DNA of 64,000 bases from Kineococcus sp. NBC_00420 (GTDB lineage: Bacteria > Actinomycetota > Actinomycetes > Actinomycetales > Kineococcaceae): NCBI RefSeq assembly GCF_036021035.1, contig NZ_CP107930.1, forward strand, positions 4,612,006-4,676,005, written 5' to 3'. The notes beneath the pieces are model-generated. The model made no database searches. It was given only the letters and a program-made list of their open reading frames with translations, and was not told the DNA's origin. A program made the position numbers and the translations under genes. Positions 8,881-17,915 of the stretch are shown here, piece after piece; the stretch's first letter is position 1; each line of letters starts with the position of its first letter.

Positions 8881-10896
8881 GTGCGCACCTGGTTCGCCTT
8901 CACCGCCCGCGACACCCGGGACCTGCTGCTGTCGTTGCTGCCCACGGCGTTCGCGCTGTGGATCAGTGCGCACCTGGTCGCCGGGGTGGAGGTGTCCTCG
9001 CCGTTCTGGCTGCTCGCCTCCGCCGCGGTCCTCGCGGTCGGTGACCTGGTCGTCCGCCCGTTGCTCGGCCCGCTGGTCGCCTTCCTCGGGCCGATGCCGA
9101 CCGTCCTCATCGGGGTCTCCGTGCAGCTGCTGCTGCTGCACACGGCGCTGACGGCGGTACCGGGTCTCGACCTGCGCGACCTGAACGCGCTGTGGCTGGT
9201 CTACTTCTGGACCGGACTGGTGGCCGTCGTCGCCCGCTGGGTCATCGGGGCCAACGACAGCCGGTGGGTGGTGCGGGAACTGCTGCGCCACCGGCCGCGT
9301 CCGCCGGGGGAGGCGTGCCCGCCGGGGTTGCTCGTCGTGCAGGTCGACGGTCTCTCGATGCCGTTGCTGCAGTTCGGGTTGCACTCGGGAACGCTGACCA
9401 CGATCGCGCGCTGGCTGCGCGAGGGCAGTCACCTGGCGGAGGGCTGGCGCGCGGCGCTGCCGTCCACGACCCCGGCCAGCCAGGCGGGGTTCCTGCACGG
9501 CAGCACCGAGGACGTCCCGGCCTTCCGCTGGTGGGACCCGGAACTGCGCCGGGTGCTGGTCTCGAACCGCCCGGCGGACGCCGCGATCATCGAGGGACGG
9601 GTCCGGGCCGCGGCGCACGCCGCCGGGCGCACCGGGCTGCTGGCCCGCGACGGGGCCAGCATCGGCAACGTGTTCTCCGGCGAGGCCGGCCACGCGCACC
9701 TCGTCGTCTCCACCTCGCGGGCGGGGGGATCGGGGCGCCCCTACCTGCGCTACGTCGCCCGTCCGTTCGTGGTGCTGCGCAGCCTGCTGCTGACGGTCGG
9801 GGAGATCGTCAAGGAGCTCTACCAGGGCTGGCAGCAGCGGGTCCGCCGCGTCGAACCGCGCATCCCGCGGCGCGGCTGGTACGTCCTGCTGCGCGCGGTG
9901 ACGAACACCCTGCTGCGTGACCTCAACGTCGTCCTGGTGGCGCAGGAACTCTCCGCCGGGCGCTCGGTGGTGTTCGTCGACTTCCTCGACTACGACGAGG
10001 TCGCCCACCACGCCGGCGTGGCCCGGGCGGAATCGCTGGACGCCCTCGCCGGGATCGACCGGGTGCTGCAGACGCTGGCGGACGTGGCCGCGGCCGCGCC
10101 CCGCGACTACCGCGTCGTCATCGTCTCCGACCACGGTCAGGCGCAGGGGCCGACGTTCGAGCAGGTCTCCGGGCGGCACCTGCGCGACCTCGTCTACGAC
10201 CTGATGGACCGCGAGGGCCCCACCCACCCCGTCGTCACCACGGCCGCCGGGGAGGAGATGCGGGGCCGTGTCGACGTCCTGGTCCGCGACTTCGCGACGT
10301 CGACCCGGGCCGAACTGGTCAGCAACCGGCACGAGGAGGTCGTCGCCTCGGGACGCGACTCCGTCGTCGTCGCGACCGCCGGTTGCACCGCCCTGCTCTC
10401 GATGCCCGACGCACCGCAGGGGCGCCTGGACCTGGACGAGGTGGGCCGTCGCTGGCCCGCGCTCGTGCCGGGTCTGGTGGAGACCCGCGGGGTGGGTTTC
10501 GTCGTCGGCCGTCGCTACGAGGAGGTCGTCGTCGTCGGGCCCGAGGGTGAGCACCACCTCGGCTCCGGGCGGGTGGAGGGGGTCGACCCGCTGCTCCCGT
10601 TCGGCCCGCGCGCCGCCGGGGAACTGCTGCGGATGATGCGCTTCGCCACCGCTCCCGCGCTCTTCGTGCACTCCACGGTGGACCCCGTCTCCGGTGAGGT
10701 CCACGCCTTCGAGGAACAGGTCGGCTCGCACGGCGGACTCGGTGGGTGGCAGACGGAGGCGGTGCTGGTGCACCCCGCGGAGTGGAAGGTCGCCGAGGAC
10801 CTGCGCGACCGGTCCGTGCCGGGGGAGGCACCGATCGTCGGGGCGGCGACGATCCACGAACAACTGGTCCGCTGGATGAAGGAGGTCGACCTGTGA
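8881..10896 (+). CDS. Membrane protein with alkaline-phosphatase-superfamily domain
   Basis: 671 residues. The first 130 hold about four membrane segments (for example LLLSLLPTAFALWISAHLV and VLIGVSVQLLLLHTAL), similar to holin-like anchors. A phosphodiesterase-type alkaline-phosphatase-superfamily domain follows. Metal-ligand segments are visible: LLVVQVDGLSMP (about 155), VFVDFLDYDEVAHHAG (about 365) and VIVSDHGQAQGP (about 420), with SHGGLGGWQ near the C-terminus. The domain probably faces outward or lies at the membrane; the substrate is unknown. It starts 9 bases after era and overlaps the next gene by 4 bases, so it is probably co-transcribed with both. Confidence 0.8.
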   Translation: MRTWFAFTARDTRDLLLSLLPTAFALWISAHLVAGVEVSSPFWLLASAAVLAVGDLVVRPLLGPLVAFLGPMPTVLIGVSVQLLLLHTALTAVPGLDLRDLNALWLVYFWTGLVAVVARWVIGANDSRWVVRELLRHRPRPPGEACPPGLLVVQVDGLSMPLLQFGLHSGTLTTIARWLREGSHLAEGWRAALPSTTPASQAGFLHGSTEDVPAFRWWDPELRRVLVSNRPADAAIIEGRVRAAAHAAGRTGLLARDGASIGNVFSGEAGHAHLVVSTSRAGGSGRPYLRYVARPFVVLRSLLLTVGEIVKELYQGWQQRVRRVEPRIPRRGWYVLLRAVTNTLLRDLNVVLVAQELSAGRSVVFVDFLDYDEVAHHAGVARAESLDALAGIDRVLQTLADVAAAAPRDYRVVIVSDHGQAQGPTFEQVSGRHLRDLVYDLMDREGPTHPVVTTAAGEEMRGRVDVLVRDFATSTRAELVSNRHEEVVASGRDSVVVATAGCTALLSMPDAPQGRLDLDEVGRRWPALVPGLVETRGVGFVVGRRYEEVVVVGPEGEHHLGSGRVEGVDPLLPFGPRAAGELLRMMRFATAPALFVHSTVDPVSGEVHAFEEQVGSHGGLGGWQTEAVLVHPAEWKVAEDLRDRSVPGEAPIVGAATIHEQLVRWMKEVDL

Positions 10897-11723
10897 GCGC
10901 GTCGTTGCGGTGGCTGGGGCACTCGACGGTGACGGTGGACGTCACCCGTTCCGCCGGGAACCTGCGCATCGTCACCGACCCCGTGCTGCGTCCGGGGTTG
11001 GGGCACCTGCGGCGGCGTCCCCCGACGCCCGCGCCGTGGGCGTCGGCCGGGTGCGACCTGGCCCTGGTCTCCCACCTCCACCACGACCACCTGGACCTGC
11101 CCTCGCTGCGACGGCTGCGGCCGGCGGTGCTCGTGACCCCGCCGGGTTCCTCGGACTGGGTGCGCTGGAAGCTCCGGGTCCCCGCGACCCGGGTGCTCGA
11201 GGTCGCCGTCGGGGCCACGGTGGCACTCCCGTTCGCCTCCGGTGCCGTGGAGGTGAGCGCGTTGCCCGCCCACCACACCGGCCACCGGACGGGAGCCCGG
11301 TTCAGCCGGGCCCCGGAGGCCGTGGCCGTGGAGCACCTCGTGCGGATCCCGGGGACCTTCCCGGAGCGCGACCCGGACGACCTGCTGCTGTGGGCCGTCG
11401 GCGACACCGGCGAGTTCGAGGAGTCCGACGCGGTGCTCGCCGCGGGAGGACGTTCCCCCGACGTCGCCTTCGTCCCGGTGGGGGGCTGGGGTCACACCCT
11501 CGGCCCGCACCACCTCGACCCGCAGCAGGCCGCGGACCTCGTCGCGCGGGTCCGGCCGGGAACCTCGATCCCCGTGCACTGGGGGACGCTGCACCCCGTC
11601 GCGCTGGGCGCGACCATGGGCGACCGGTTCGTGGAACCCGGTCGCCGCTTCGTCGCCGAGGCCGCACGCCGGGGCGTCACCGGCGCGGTGCAGTTGCCCG
11701 TCGGGGGTTCGCTGACCCTCTGA
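10893..11723 (+). CDS. MBL-fold metallo-hydrolase (UlaG/NAPE-PLD-like)
   Basis: 276 residues. The metallo-beta-lactamase signature is HLHHDHLD near residue 62, with LPAHHTGHRT, WAVGDTGEF and VPVHWGTLHP as later metal or active-site segments. This pattern is that of L-ascorbate-6-phosphate lactonase/NAPE-PLD-like hydrolases rather than of beta-lactamases. GTG overlaps the upstream stop (GTGA), with GGAGGT at 10881 in good position. Its TGA is followed in frame by 40 open codons, treated separately. A 19 bp hairpin closes the unit. Confidence 0.82.
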   Translation: MSASLRWLGHSTVTVDVTRSAGNLRIVTDPVLRPGLGHLRRRPPTPAPWASAGCDLALVSHLHHDHLDLPSLRRLRPAVLVTPPGSSDWVRWKLRVPATRVLEVAVGATVALPFASGAVEVSALPAHHTGHRTGARFSRAPEAVAVEHLVRIPGTFPERDPDDLLLWAVGDTGEFEESDAVLAAGGRSPDVAFVPVGGWGHTLGPHHLDPQQAADLVARVRPGTSIPVHWGTLHPVALGATMGDRFVEPGRRFVAEAARRGVTGAVQLPVGGSLTL

Positions 11724-11741
11724 GCAGCGGGGTTCCGCGAC

Positions 11742-11846
11742 GTGCGGCAGGTGCGGGACGACGTCCGCGACCTCCAGCGTGCGGGTTTCCTGACCGCCTC
11801 CGACGCCGAGCGCCTGGTCCGCGAGGCCCGCCAGGTCCAGCGCTGA
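11742..11846 (+). CDS. Possible 34-residue peptide or readthrough tail of the MBL-fold gene
   Basis: After the MBL-fold gene's TGA (11721-11723) the same frame stays open for 40 codons to a second TGA. The tail is strongly GC-biased at third positions and reads as amphipathic helix; LQRAGFLTASDAERLV resembles the short SHOCT type of helical hairpin. A free-standing gene could start at GTG 11742, but there is no clear Shine-Dalgarno. The alternatives are stop-codon readthrough, or a tail recently cut off by a new stop codon. Confidence 0.35.
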   Translation: MRQVRDDVRDLQRAGFLTASDAERLVREARQVQR

Positions 11847-11849
11847 GAC

Positions 11850-11890
11850 ACGAACGGCCCGCCACCCCGAGGGGGTGGCGGGCCGTTCGT
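11850..11890. terminator. Bidirectional hairpin between convergent genes
   Basis: A perfect 19 bp stem (11850-11868 with 11872-11890) with a 3-base loop and no U-tract, between the MBL-fold gene and a convergent aldo/keto reductase. Confidence 0.8.
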
Positions 11891-11904
11891 CGTCCGGGGA
11901 CCGC

Positions 11905-12885
11905 TCAGAAGAACGTGGGCTGGCGCGGGACGTAGTGCTCCTCGAGCGCGGTTACCTCGTCGTCGGTGAGGTCGACGTCGAGGGCGGCGACCGCATCGCG
12001 GAGGTGGTGCACCTTGGTCGCCCCGACGATCGGCGCGTCCACGACCGGGTTGCGCAGCACCCAGGCCAGCGCGACCTGCGCCATCGACACGCCCCGCTCG
12101 CCGGCGATCCGCTCGATCGCGTCGACGATGCCCTTGTCGGTCTCGAGGCGGACGGGGTTGCCCTTGGGGTCGGTCTGCGGTTCGTCCCCGGCGCGTGCGG
12201 TGCTCTGCTCGCTCCACGGCCGGGCCATCTTCCCCGCCTGCAGCGGTCCCCAGGGGATGGAACCGACCCCCTGGTCGGCCAGGAGGGGGAACATCTCCCG
12301 CTCCTCCTCGCGCTGGGCGAGGCTGTACTGGTTCTGCATGGAGACGAAGCGCGTCCACCCGCCGAGGTCGGCGGCGCTCTGCAGCTTCGCGAACTGCCAG
12401 GCCCACATGCTCGAGGCGCCGAGGTAGCGGACCTTGCCGGCCTTCACGACGTCGTGCAGGGCCTCCATCGTCTCCTCCACCGGGGTGGCGGGGTCGAAGC
12501 GGTGGATCTGGTAGAGGTCGATCCAGTCGGTTCCGAGGCGCTGCAGGGACGCGTCGACCTGTTCCAGGACGGCCCGGCGCGAGAGGCCGGACTGCCCGGG
12601 GCCGGGACCCATCTCCCCGAACAGCTTGGTCGCCAGGACGACGTCCTCGCGGCGGGTGTACCTCCGGATCGCCTCACCGGTGACGCGTTCGGAACTGCCG
12701 CGGCCGTAGACGTTGGCGGTGTCCCAGAACGTGATGCCGAGTTCGACGGCCTCGCGGAAGATCGGCTCGGCGCCCTCGGCGTCCAGGGTCCAGGTCTGCT
12801 GCTCGTTGCCGTCGCCGAAGCTCATGCAGCCGAGGACGATCCGGCTCACGGTGAGGCCGGTCGGGCCCAGGTGGGTGTGTTCCAC
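11905..12885 (-). CDS. Aldo/keto reductase
   Basis: 326-residue NADPH-dependent TIM-barrel oxidoreductase of the YajO/tas-like group. Visible: WDTANVYGRGSSER (catalytic Asp and Tyr), LATKLFG (Lys) and the IDLYQIHRFDP segment (His), so the catalytic tetrad is complete; QNQYSLAQREEE is the usual cofactor-side motif. The GTG start is fixed by GAGGAG 5 bases upstream. A separate transcription unit from the two reductases upstream, because a hairpin lies between them. Substrate unknown. Confidence 0.88.
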   Translation of the reverse strand: MEHTHLGPTGLTVSRIVLGCMSFGDGNEQQTWTLDAEGAEPIFREAVELGITFWDTANVYGRGSSERVTGEAIRRYTRREDVVLATKLFGEMGPGPGQSGLSRRAVLEQVDASLQRLGTDWIDLYQIHRFDPATPVEETMEALHDVVKAGKVRYLGASSMWAWQFAKLQSAADLGGWTRFVSMQNQYSLAQREEEREMFPLLADQGVGSIPWGPLQAGKMARPWSEQSTARAGDEPQTDPKGNPVRLETDKGIVDAIERIAGERGVSMAQVALAWVLRNPVVDAPIVGATKVHHLRDAVAALDVDLTDDEVTALEEHYVPRQPTFF

Positions 12886-12918
12886 GGTGTCTCCTCGGGT
12901 CGTTCGCGGGGCGTGCGA

Positions 12919-12955
12919 CGGCACCGCCGCCCGGGGGGCGGGGGCGGCGGTGCCG
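12919..12955 (-). terminator. Hairpin terminator of the two-gene aldo/keto reductase unit
   Basis: A 14 bp perfect stem (12919-12932 with 12942-12955) around a G-rich 9-base loop, just after the stop of the gene ending at 12982. Confidence 0.6.
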
Positions 12956-12981
12956 AGTTGGGGGGAGGGTGCTCAGGGACC

Positions 12982-13914
12982 TCAGGGGACCCGGTAGCCC
13001 GCGGCGCGGAACAGTTCGTACCACTCCGCCCGGGTCAGCGCGAGGTCCGAACCCTGGGCCGCGGCCCGCACCCGTTCGGGGTTGGTCGTGCCGAGGACGA
13101 CCTGCATGTTCGCCGGGTGCCGGGTGATCCAGGCGGTGGCGATCGCGATGGTGGGAACGTCGTACTGCTTGGCCAGGCGGTCCAGGACGGCGTTCAGTTC
13201 CGGGTACTTCGGGTTGTCGAGGAAGACCCCGTCGAAGAACCCGGCCTGGAACGGCGACCAGGCCTGCACGGTGATGTCGTGCAGGCGGCAGTAGTCGAGC
13301 GTTCCGCTGTCGCGCGAGATCGACTGGTCGAGGCCCTGCATGTTCGAGGCGACGCCCTGGGCGATGAGCGGGGCGTGCGTGATCGAGAGCTGCAACTGGT
13401 TCGCGACCAGGGGCTGCGTGACATGCTTGCGCAGCAGGTCCATCTGGCCGGGGTTCTGGTTGGAGACCCCGAACGCGCGGACCTTGCCTGCGGCGTGCAG
13501 TTCGTCGAACGCCTTGGCGACCTGCTCGGGTTCGACGAGGGCGTCGGGCCGGTGCAGCAGCAGGACGTCGATGTAGTCCGTGTTCAGCGCCTTCAGCGAA
13601 CCCGTCACCGACGCGATGATGTGCTCGTAGGAGAAGTCGAAGTACGGGCCGTCGGGGACGATCCCGGCCTTGGTCTGGATGATGGTGTTCTCGCGCTCGG
13701 AGGAGCTGAGGGTCACCGCCTCGGCGAACCGCTCCTCGCACTTGTGCATCGAGCCGCCGTAGACGTCGGCGTGGTCGAGCATCGTGATGCCGACCTCACG
13801 ACCGGTCGCGATGAGGGTGCGGATCGCCTCGTCGTCCATCTCGGCGATGCGCATCAGGCCGAGGACGACGTTGGGCACCTGCAGGTCGGTTCCACCCAGG
13901 GGGAGGGTCTTCAC
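12982..13914 (-). CDS. Aldo/keto reductase (YdhF-like)
   Basis: 310 residues. The MLDHADVYGG segment carries the catalytic Asp and Tyr, IIQTKAGI the Lys, and VLLLHRPDALV the His; SNQNPGQMDLL and LQLSITHAPLI match the YdhF-like group. GTG start with AAGGAG 8 bases upstream; it overlaps the upstream reductase stop by 4 bases (GTGA), so the two are translationally coupled. Probable control by the divergent LysR regulator on the far side of its partner gene. Confidence 0.88.
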   Translation of the reverse strand: MKTLPLGGTDLQVPNVVLGLMRIAEMDDEAIRTLIATGREVGITMLDHADVYGGSMHKCEERFAEAVTLSSSERENTIIQTKAGIVPDGPYFDFSYEHIIASVTGSLKALNTDYIDVLLLHRPDALVEPEQVAKAFDELHAAGKVRAFGVSNQNPGQMDLLRKHVTQPLVANQLQLSITHAPLIAQGVASNMQGLDQSISRDSGTLDYCRLHDITVQAWSPFQAGFFDGVFLDNPKYPELNAVLDRLAKQYDVPTIAIATAWITRHPANMQVVLGTTNPERVRAAAQGSDLALTRAEWYELFRAAGYRVP

Positions 13915-14798
13915 GAACGGGCTCCTTCGGAGAGGCGGGTGATCTCGTCGGCGCTCAGCTCGAGGTCGGCCGCGGCCAGGGAGTCCTGGATGCTGGCCGG
14001 GCGGGAGGAGCCCGGGATCGGCAGGACCACGTCGGCCAGCGCCAGTTCCCAGGCCAGCGTGACCTGCTGGGGGCTGACCCCGTGGGCCTGCGCGACCTCG
14101 GCGAACACCGCGTGGTTGGACCCGAGGTCGGCGGCGCTGGAGATGCCGCCCAGCGGCGACCACGGCAGGAACGAGACGCCGAGCGAGGCGCAGTGCTCGA
14201 GCTCGCCCTGGCTGGAGCGGAACGCGGGGGAGAACTGGTTCTGCACCGAGGTGAGGCGCCCACCGAGGAGTCGGTCGGCCTCGTCGATCTGGGCGACGTC
14301 GGCGTTGGAGATGCCCGCGCGGACGATGACGCCCTCGTCGAGGAGTTCCACGAGCGCGCCGATGGAGTCGGCGAAGGGGACGTCGGGGTCGGGACGGTGG
14401 AACTGGTAGAGGCCGATGGCCTCCACGCCGAGGCGCTTCGCGGAGGCCTTGGCGGCCTCCTTGAGGTAGGCGGGGTCACCGTTCTTGGTCCAGGACCCGT
14501 CGCCGGGGCGCAGGTGCCCGCCCTTGGTGGCCACGACGACGTCGTCGGTGGGGGAGCCGTAGGCACGCAGGGCGCGGGCGATGAGCGACTCGTTGTGACC
14601 GACCTCGTCGGCGTCGCGGTGGTACGCGTCGGCGGTGTCGATGAGCGTCACGCCCGCCTCGAGGGCGGCGTGGACGGTGGCGATCGCACGGTCGTCGTCG
14701 GGACGACCTTCGATGGAGAGGGGCATCCCGCCGAGTCCGATGGCGGAGACGTGACGGGTGGTGGGGGATCCGGGGCGTCCGAGGCTGCGCTGCTTCAC
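13911..14798 (-). CDS. Aldo/keto reductase (oxidoreductase, first gene of operon)
   Basis: 295 residues, aldo/keto reductase fold. LIDTADAYHRD (Asp, Tyr), VVATKGGHLRPG (Lys) and GLYQFHRPDPD (His) give the full tetrad. Leaderless start: TAGGGT at 14806-14811 (minus strand) lies 7 bases before the GTG. It heads a two-gene unit and is divergent from a LysR gene over 76 bases, the usual place for a LysR target. The inducer and substrate are not evident. Confidence 0.88.
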   Translation of the reverse strand: MKQRSLGRPGSPTTRHVSAIGLGGMPLSIEGRPDDDRAIATVHAALEAGVTLIDTADAYHRDADEVGHNESLIARALRAYGSPTDDVVVATKGGHLRPGDGSWTKNGDPAYLKEAAKASAKRLGVEAIGLYQFHRPDPDVPFADSIGALVELLDEGVIVRAGISNADVAQIDEADRLLGGRLTSVQNQFSPAFRSSQGELEHCASLGVSFLPWSPLGGISSAADLGSNHAVFAEVAQAHGVSPQQVTLAWELALADVVLPIPGSSRPASIQDSLAAADLELSADEITRLSEGARS

Positions 14799-14845
14799 GT
14801 CTGCGACCCTAGGAACCGATCGGTCAGAAGTCCAACATCTGCTCC

Positions 14846-14860
14846 TTCTCGTTCGCAGAA
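14846..14860. promoter_or_regulatory. Candidate LysR operator
   Basis: TTCTCGTTCGCAGAA, dyad arms TTCT/AGAA containing a T-N11-A box, lies between the divergent reductase operon and the LysR gene, directly upstream of the regulator's TAGGAT box (14862-14867). CAGAAGT also occurs at 14824-14830, suggesting a second half-site. Confidence 0.5.
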
Positions 14861-14874
14861 GTAGGATTCATGGC

Positions 14875-15795
14875 ATGGACCTCCGGCAGATGCAGTACGT
14901 CGTCGCCCTCGCCGACGAGCGGCAGTTCACCCGCGCCGCGGCGCTCAGCGGCGTCTCGCAGTCGGGGCTCTCCGCCGCGATCCGCACGTTGGAGGACGAG
15001 CTCGGCACCACGCTGTTCGACCGCACGCCCCGCGTCGTGGAACCCACCGACGCGGGCCTCGCCCTCCTGCCCTTCGCCCGCACGATGCTGGCCCAGGCCG
15101 TGGCGGCCCGTGACGCGGTCGTGCAGGCGACCCGGGCGCTGTCGGGCACGCTGCGGGTCGGGGCCGAGCAGTGCCTCGGCGTCGTCGACGTCTCCACCCT
15201 GCTCGAGCGCTTCCACCGCCGCTTCCCCCAGGTGGAGATCCACTTCGAGCAGGCCGGGTCCCACGACCTCCTCGCCCGGCTGCGCGAGGGTGAGCTGGAC
15301 CTGGTCTTCGTCGCGACCACCGAGCACCTCGGTGCCCTGCCGGCCACCGAGCTCGGCCGCGAACCCCTGGTGCTCCTCACCCCGCCGGAGCACCCGCTGG
15401 CCGGGAGGACGAGCGTGGACTGGAACGAGCTGGAGGCGTCGCCGTTCATCGACTTCGTCCCCTCCTGGGGGGTGCGGCCGATCACCGACGCCGCCTGCGC
15501 CACCCACGGGGTGCACCGGCGGGTGGGGTTCAGCGTCGGCGACGTGCACGCGCTGCTCGACCTCGTGGGCCGGGGCCTCGGCGTCGCGATCGTGCCGCGC
15601 CACGTGGCCGCGAAACCCGAGGCGACCCGGCTCTCGGTGGCGGCGATGCCCGCAGACACCCCGGAGTGGATCGTCTCCGTCGTCACGTCCCCGGGGTCGT
15701 CGCCGGCCCCGCAACTGCTGGAACTGCTGGAGGTGGATCAGGCCGGGACGGTGGAGACCGCGAACGTGCGCAGGAACGGGAACGGCGTCCCGTAG
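14875..15795 (+). CDS. LysR-family transcriptional regulator
   Basis: 306 residues. N-terminal winged helix-turn-helix (AAALSGVSQSGLSAAIRTLE, about residues 18-37), then a LysR substrate-binding domain. The ATG at 14875 is 7 bases after TAGGAT and gives the classical DLRQMQYVVALADERQFTRA N-terminus. It is divergent from two aldo/keto reductase genes, which it probably controls together with itself. Its last 58 bases are also coding on the opposite strand, for the convergent methyltransferase. Confidence 0.9.
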   Translation: MDLRQMQYVVALADERQFTRAAALSGVSQSGLSAAIRTLEDELGTTLFDRTPRVVEPTDAGLALLPFARTMLAQAVAARDAVVQATRALSGTLRVGAEQCLGVVDVSTLLERFHRRFPQVEIHFEQAGSHDLLARLREGELDLVFVATTEHLGALPATELGREPLVLLTPPEHPLAGRTSVDWNELEASPFIDFVPSWGVRPITDAACATHGVHRRVGFSVGDVHALLDLVGRGLGVAIVPRHVAAKPEATRLSVAAMPADTPEWIVSVVTSPGSSPAPQLLELLEVDQAGTVETANVRRNGNGVP

Positions 15796-16502
15796 TCGCG
15801 GGCCGGGTACGCCTCGCGCAGCAGCGCCGCGTACTCGCGCTCGAACTCCACGGCGCTCTCGGCGTCGAGGGCCTGCAGGACCGGGCGCAACCCCGTGCCG
15901 CGCACCCACTCCAGCACCGGGTCCGGGCCGGGGAGGACGTGCTGGTACTCCGTCTGCCACACCTCGGCGAGGAGCCCGGCCCCCGCGAGCAGGTCGAGGT
16001 ACTCCTGGGGCGTCGCCACGGACTCGGTGCCGCGCAGCACCCCCGCCAGCCGGTGGCGCCACGGCGGGGACTCGGCGAGTTCACGCATGAGGCGGTGCGA
16101 GGGAGCGTCGAAGTTCGACGGGACCTGGAAGGCGAGCCACCCGCCGGGGGCCAGCTGGGACGCCCACGACCGCAGCAGCTCTCGGTGCTCGGGAACCCAC
16201 TGCAGGACCGCGTTGGAGACCACGACGTCGACGCCGGTGGCGTCGAAGTCCTGGGCGCTCGCGACGCCGAACTCCACGCCCGCGTGGGTCGGGGCCTTCG
16301 CGATCATGTCCGGGGAGGAGTCGAAACCCCGCACCCGGGCCCCCGGCCACCGCTTGGCCAGGGTGGCCGTGAGGTTCCCCGCCCCGCAGCCGACGTCGAC
16401 GACCTCACGCGGCGCCTTCGCCTGGATCTGCGCGACCAGGTCGACGAACGCCCGGGAGCGCGGGGTGGCGAACCGGGCGTACTGACTGGGATCCCACTTC
16501 AC
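15738..16502 (-). CDS. tam: Trans-aconitate 2-methyltransferase
   Basis: 254-residue SAM-dependent methyltransferase. It starts VKWDPSQYARFATPRSRAF, the Tam family opening, followed by the SAM motif VVDVGCGAGNLTATLA at about residue 40 and VVVSNAVLQWVPEH. Tam methylates trans-aconitate, an inhibitor of aconitase. Leaderless start: TAGGGT at 16510-16515 (minus strand), 7 bases from the GTG. The 3' end overlaps the LysR coding end by 58 bases. Confidence 0.9.
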   Translation of the reverse strand: MKWDPSQYARFATPRSRAFVDLVAQIQAKAPREVVDVGCGAGNLTATLAKRWPGARVRGFDSSPDMIAKAPTHAGVEFGVASAQDFDATGVDVVVSNAVLQWVPEHRELLRSWASQLAPGGWLAFQVPSNFDAPSHRLMRELAESPPWRHRLAGVLRGTESVATPQEYLDLLAGAGLLAEVWQTEYQHVLPGPDPVLEWVRGTGLRPVLQALDAESAVEFEREYAALLREAYPARDYGTPFPFLRTFAVSTVPA

Positions 16503-16535
16503 GGTCCCGACCCTACGCCTGCACCCCTCGGGTGG

Positions 16536-17864
16536 TCAGCGCTCGAGCGCGGGACGCTTCGGGTCGAACGTCCAGCCGGGGTGCAGGAACTGCATGGCGA
16601 TCGCGTCGTCGCGGGCTCCGAGACCCTCGCGCTGGTACAGCTCGTGCGCCGCCGCCAGTCGTTCCTCGTCGAGTTCGACTCCGAGCCCGGGGGTGGTGGG
16701 GACGTTCAGGAAACCGTCGCGGATCGGGAACGGTTCCTTCGTGAGGCGCTGGCCGTCCTGCCAGATCCAGTGCGTGTCGATGGCCGTGACGTCACCCGGC
16801 GCGGCGGCCGCGACGTGGGTGAACATCGCCAGCGAGACGTCGAAGTGGTTGTTGGAGTGCGAACCCCAGGTCAGACCCCAGGCCTCGCACAGCTGGGCGA
16901 CCCGGACGGAACCCGCCATCGTCCAGAAGTGCGGGTCGGCGAGCGGGATGTCGACGGCGCCGGCGCGGACCGCGTGCCCGAGCTGACGCCAGTCGGTGGC
17001 GACCATGTTCGTCGCCGTCCGCATCCCTGTCGCCCGCTTGAACTCGGCCAGCACCTCCCGGCCGGAGTACCCGCCCTCGGCCCCGCACGGGTCCTCGGCG
17101 TAGGCGAGGACGTCGCGCAGGTCGCGGCCGTGGCGGATCGCGTCGGCCAGCGACCACCCGCCGTTGGGGTCCAGGGTGATCCGGGCGTCGGGGAAGCGCT
17201 TCGCGAGCGCGGTGACGACCTCGACCTCCTGCTCGCCGGGCAGGACGCCGCCCTTGAGCTTGAAGTCCGCGAACCCGTACCTCGCCTGCGCCGCCTCGGC
17301 GAGGCGCACGACGGCCGCGGCGTCCAGCGCGGGTTCGTGCCGCAGTCGCGACCAGTCGTCGGGTGCGTCCGGTTCCTCCCGGTAGGCGAGGTCGGTCGTG
17401 GTGCGGTCGCCGACGAAGAACAGGTACCCCAGGGCCTGGACCCGGTCGCGCTGGCGACCCTCGCCGAGGAGGTCGGCGACGGGGACCTCCAGGAACCTCC
17501 CGAGCAGGTCCAGCAGCGCCGCCTCGAACGCCGTGACGACGTGCACGGTGGTGCGCAGGTCGAACGTCTGCAGGCCGCGTCCGGCGGCGTCGCGGCCGGC
17601 GAAGGTGCGCTGCACCTCGGCCAGCGTCTGGCGGTGCCGTGCGATCGGTCGCCCCACGACGAGACGGCCGGCCTCGACGAGCGTGGTGCGGATCGCCTCC
17701 CCGCCGGGAACCTCACCGACGCCGGTCCGGCCGTCGGAGTCGGTGAGGACGACGACGTTGCGGGTGAAGAACGGGGCGTGGGCACCGGAGAGGTTGAGCA
17801 GCATGTCGTCGTGGCCGGCGACCGGGACGACCCGGACGTCGACGACGACGGGGACGTCGCTCAC
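16536..17864 (-). CDS. gudD: Glucarate dehydratase
   Basis: 442-residue enolase-superfamily enzyme that dehydrates D-glucarate to 5-dehydro-4-deoxyglucarate. [14 protein letters not shown] at about residue 24 is characteristic of GudD. The KxK base pair is in [12 protein letters not shown], metal ligands in TLDPNGGW and YAEDPC, and the His/Asp dyad in [10 protein letters not shown] and GSHSNNHFD, so the active site is complete. Third gene of an operon with a KDG dehydratase and a second GlucD-like enolase. Starts at GTG; about 50 bases from the preceding stop. Confidence 0.92.
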   Translation of the reverse strand: MSDVPVVVDVRVVPVAGHDDMLLNLSGAHAPFFTRNVVVLTDSDGRTGVGEVPGGEAIRTTLVEAGRLVVGRPIARHRQTLAEVQRTFAGRDAAGRGLQTFDLRTTVHVVTAFEAALLDLLGRFLEVPVADLLGEGRQRDRVQALGYLFFVGDRTTTDLAYREEPDAPDDWSRLRHEPALDAAAVVRLAEAAQARYGFADFKLKGGVLPGEQEVEVVTALAKRFPDARITLDPNGGWSLADAIRHGRDLRDVLAYAEDPCGAEGGYSGREVLAEFKRATGMRTATNMVATDWRQLGHAVRAGAVDIPLADPHFWTMAGSVRVAQLCEAWGLTWGSHSNNHFDVSLAMFTHVAAAAPGDVTAIDTHWIWQDGQRLTKEPFPIRDGFLNVPTTPGLGVELDEERLAAAHELYQREGLGARDDAIAMQFLHPGWTFDPKRPALER

Positions 17865-17915
17865 GAGTCCGGTTCCGTCGCCGGCAGGACGAGGTCGCCG
17901 GTCAGCTCCACCACG

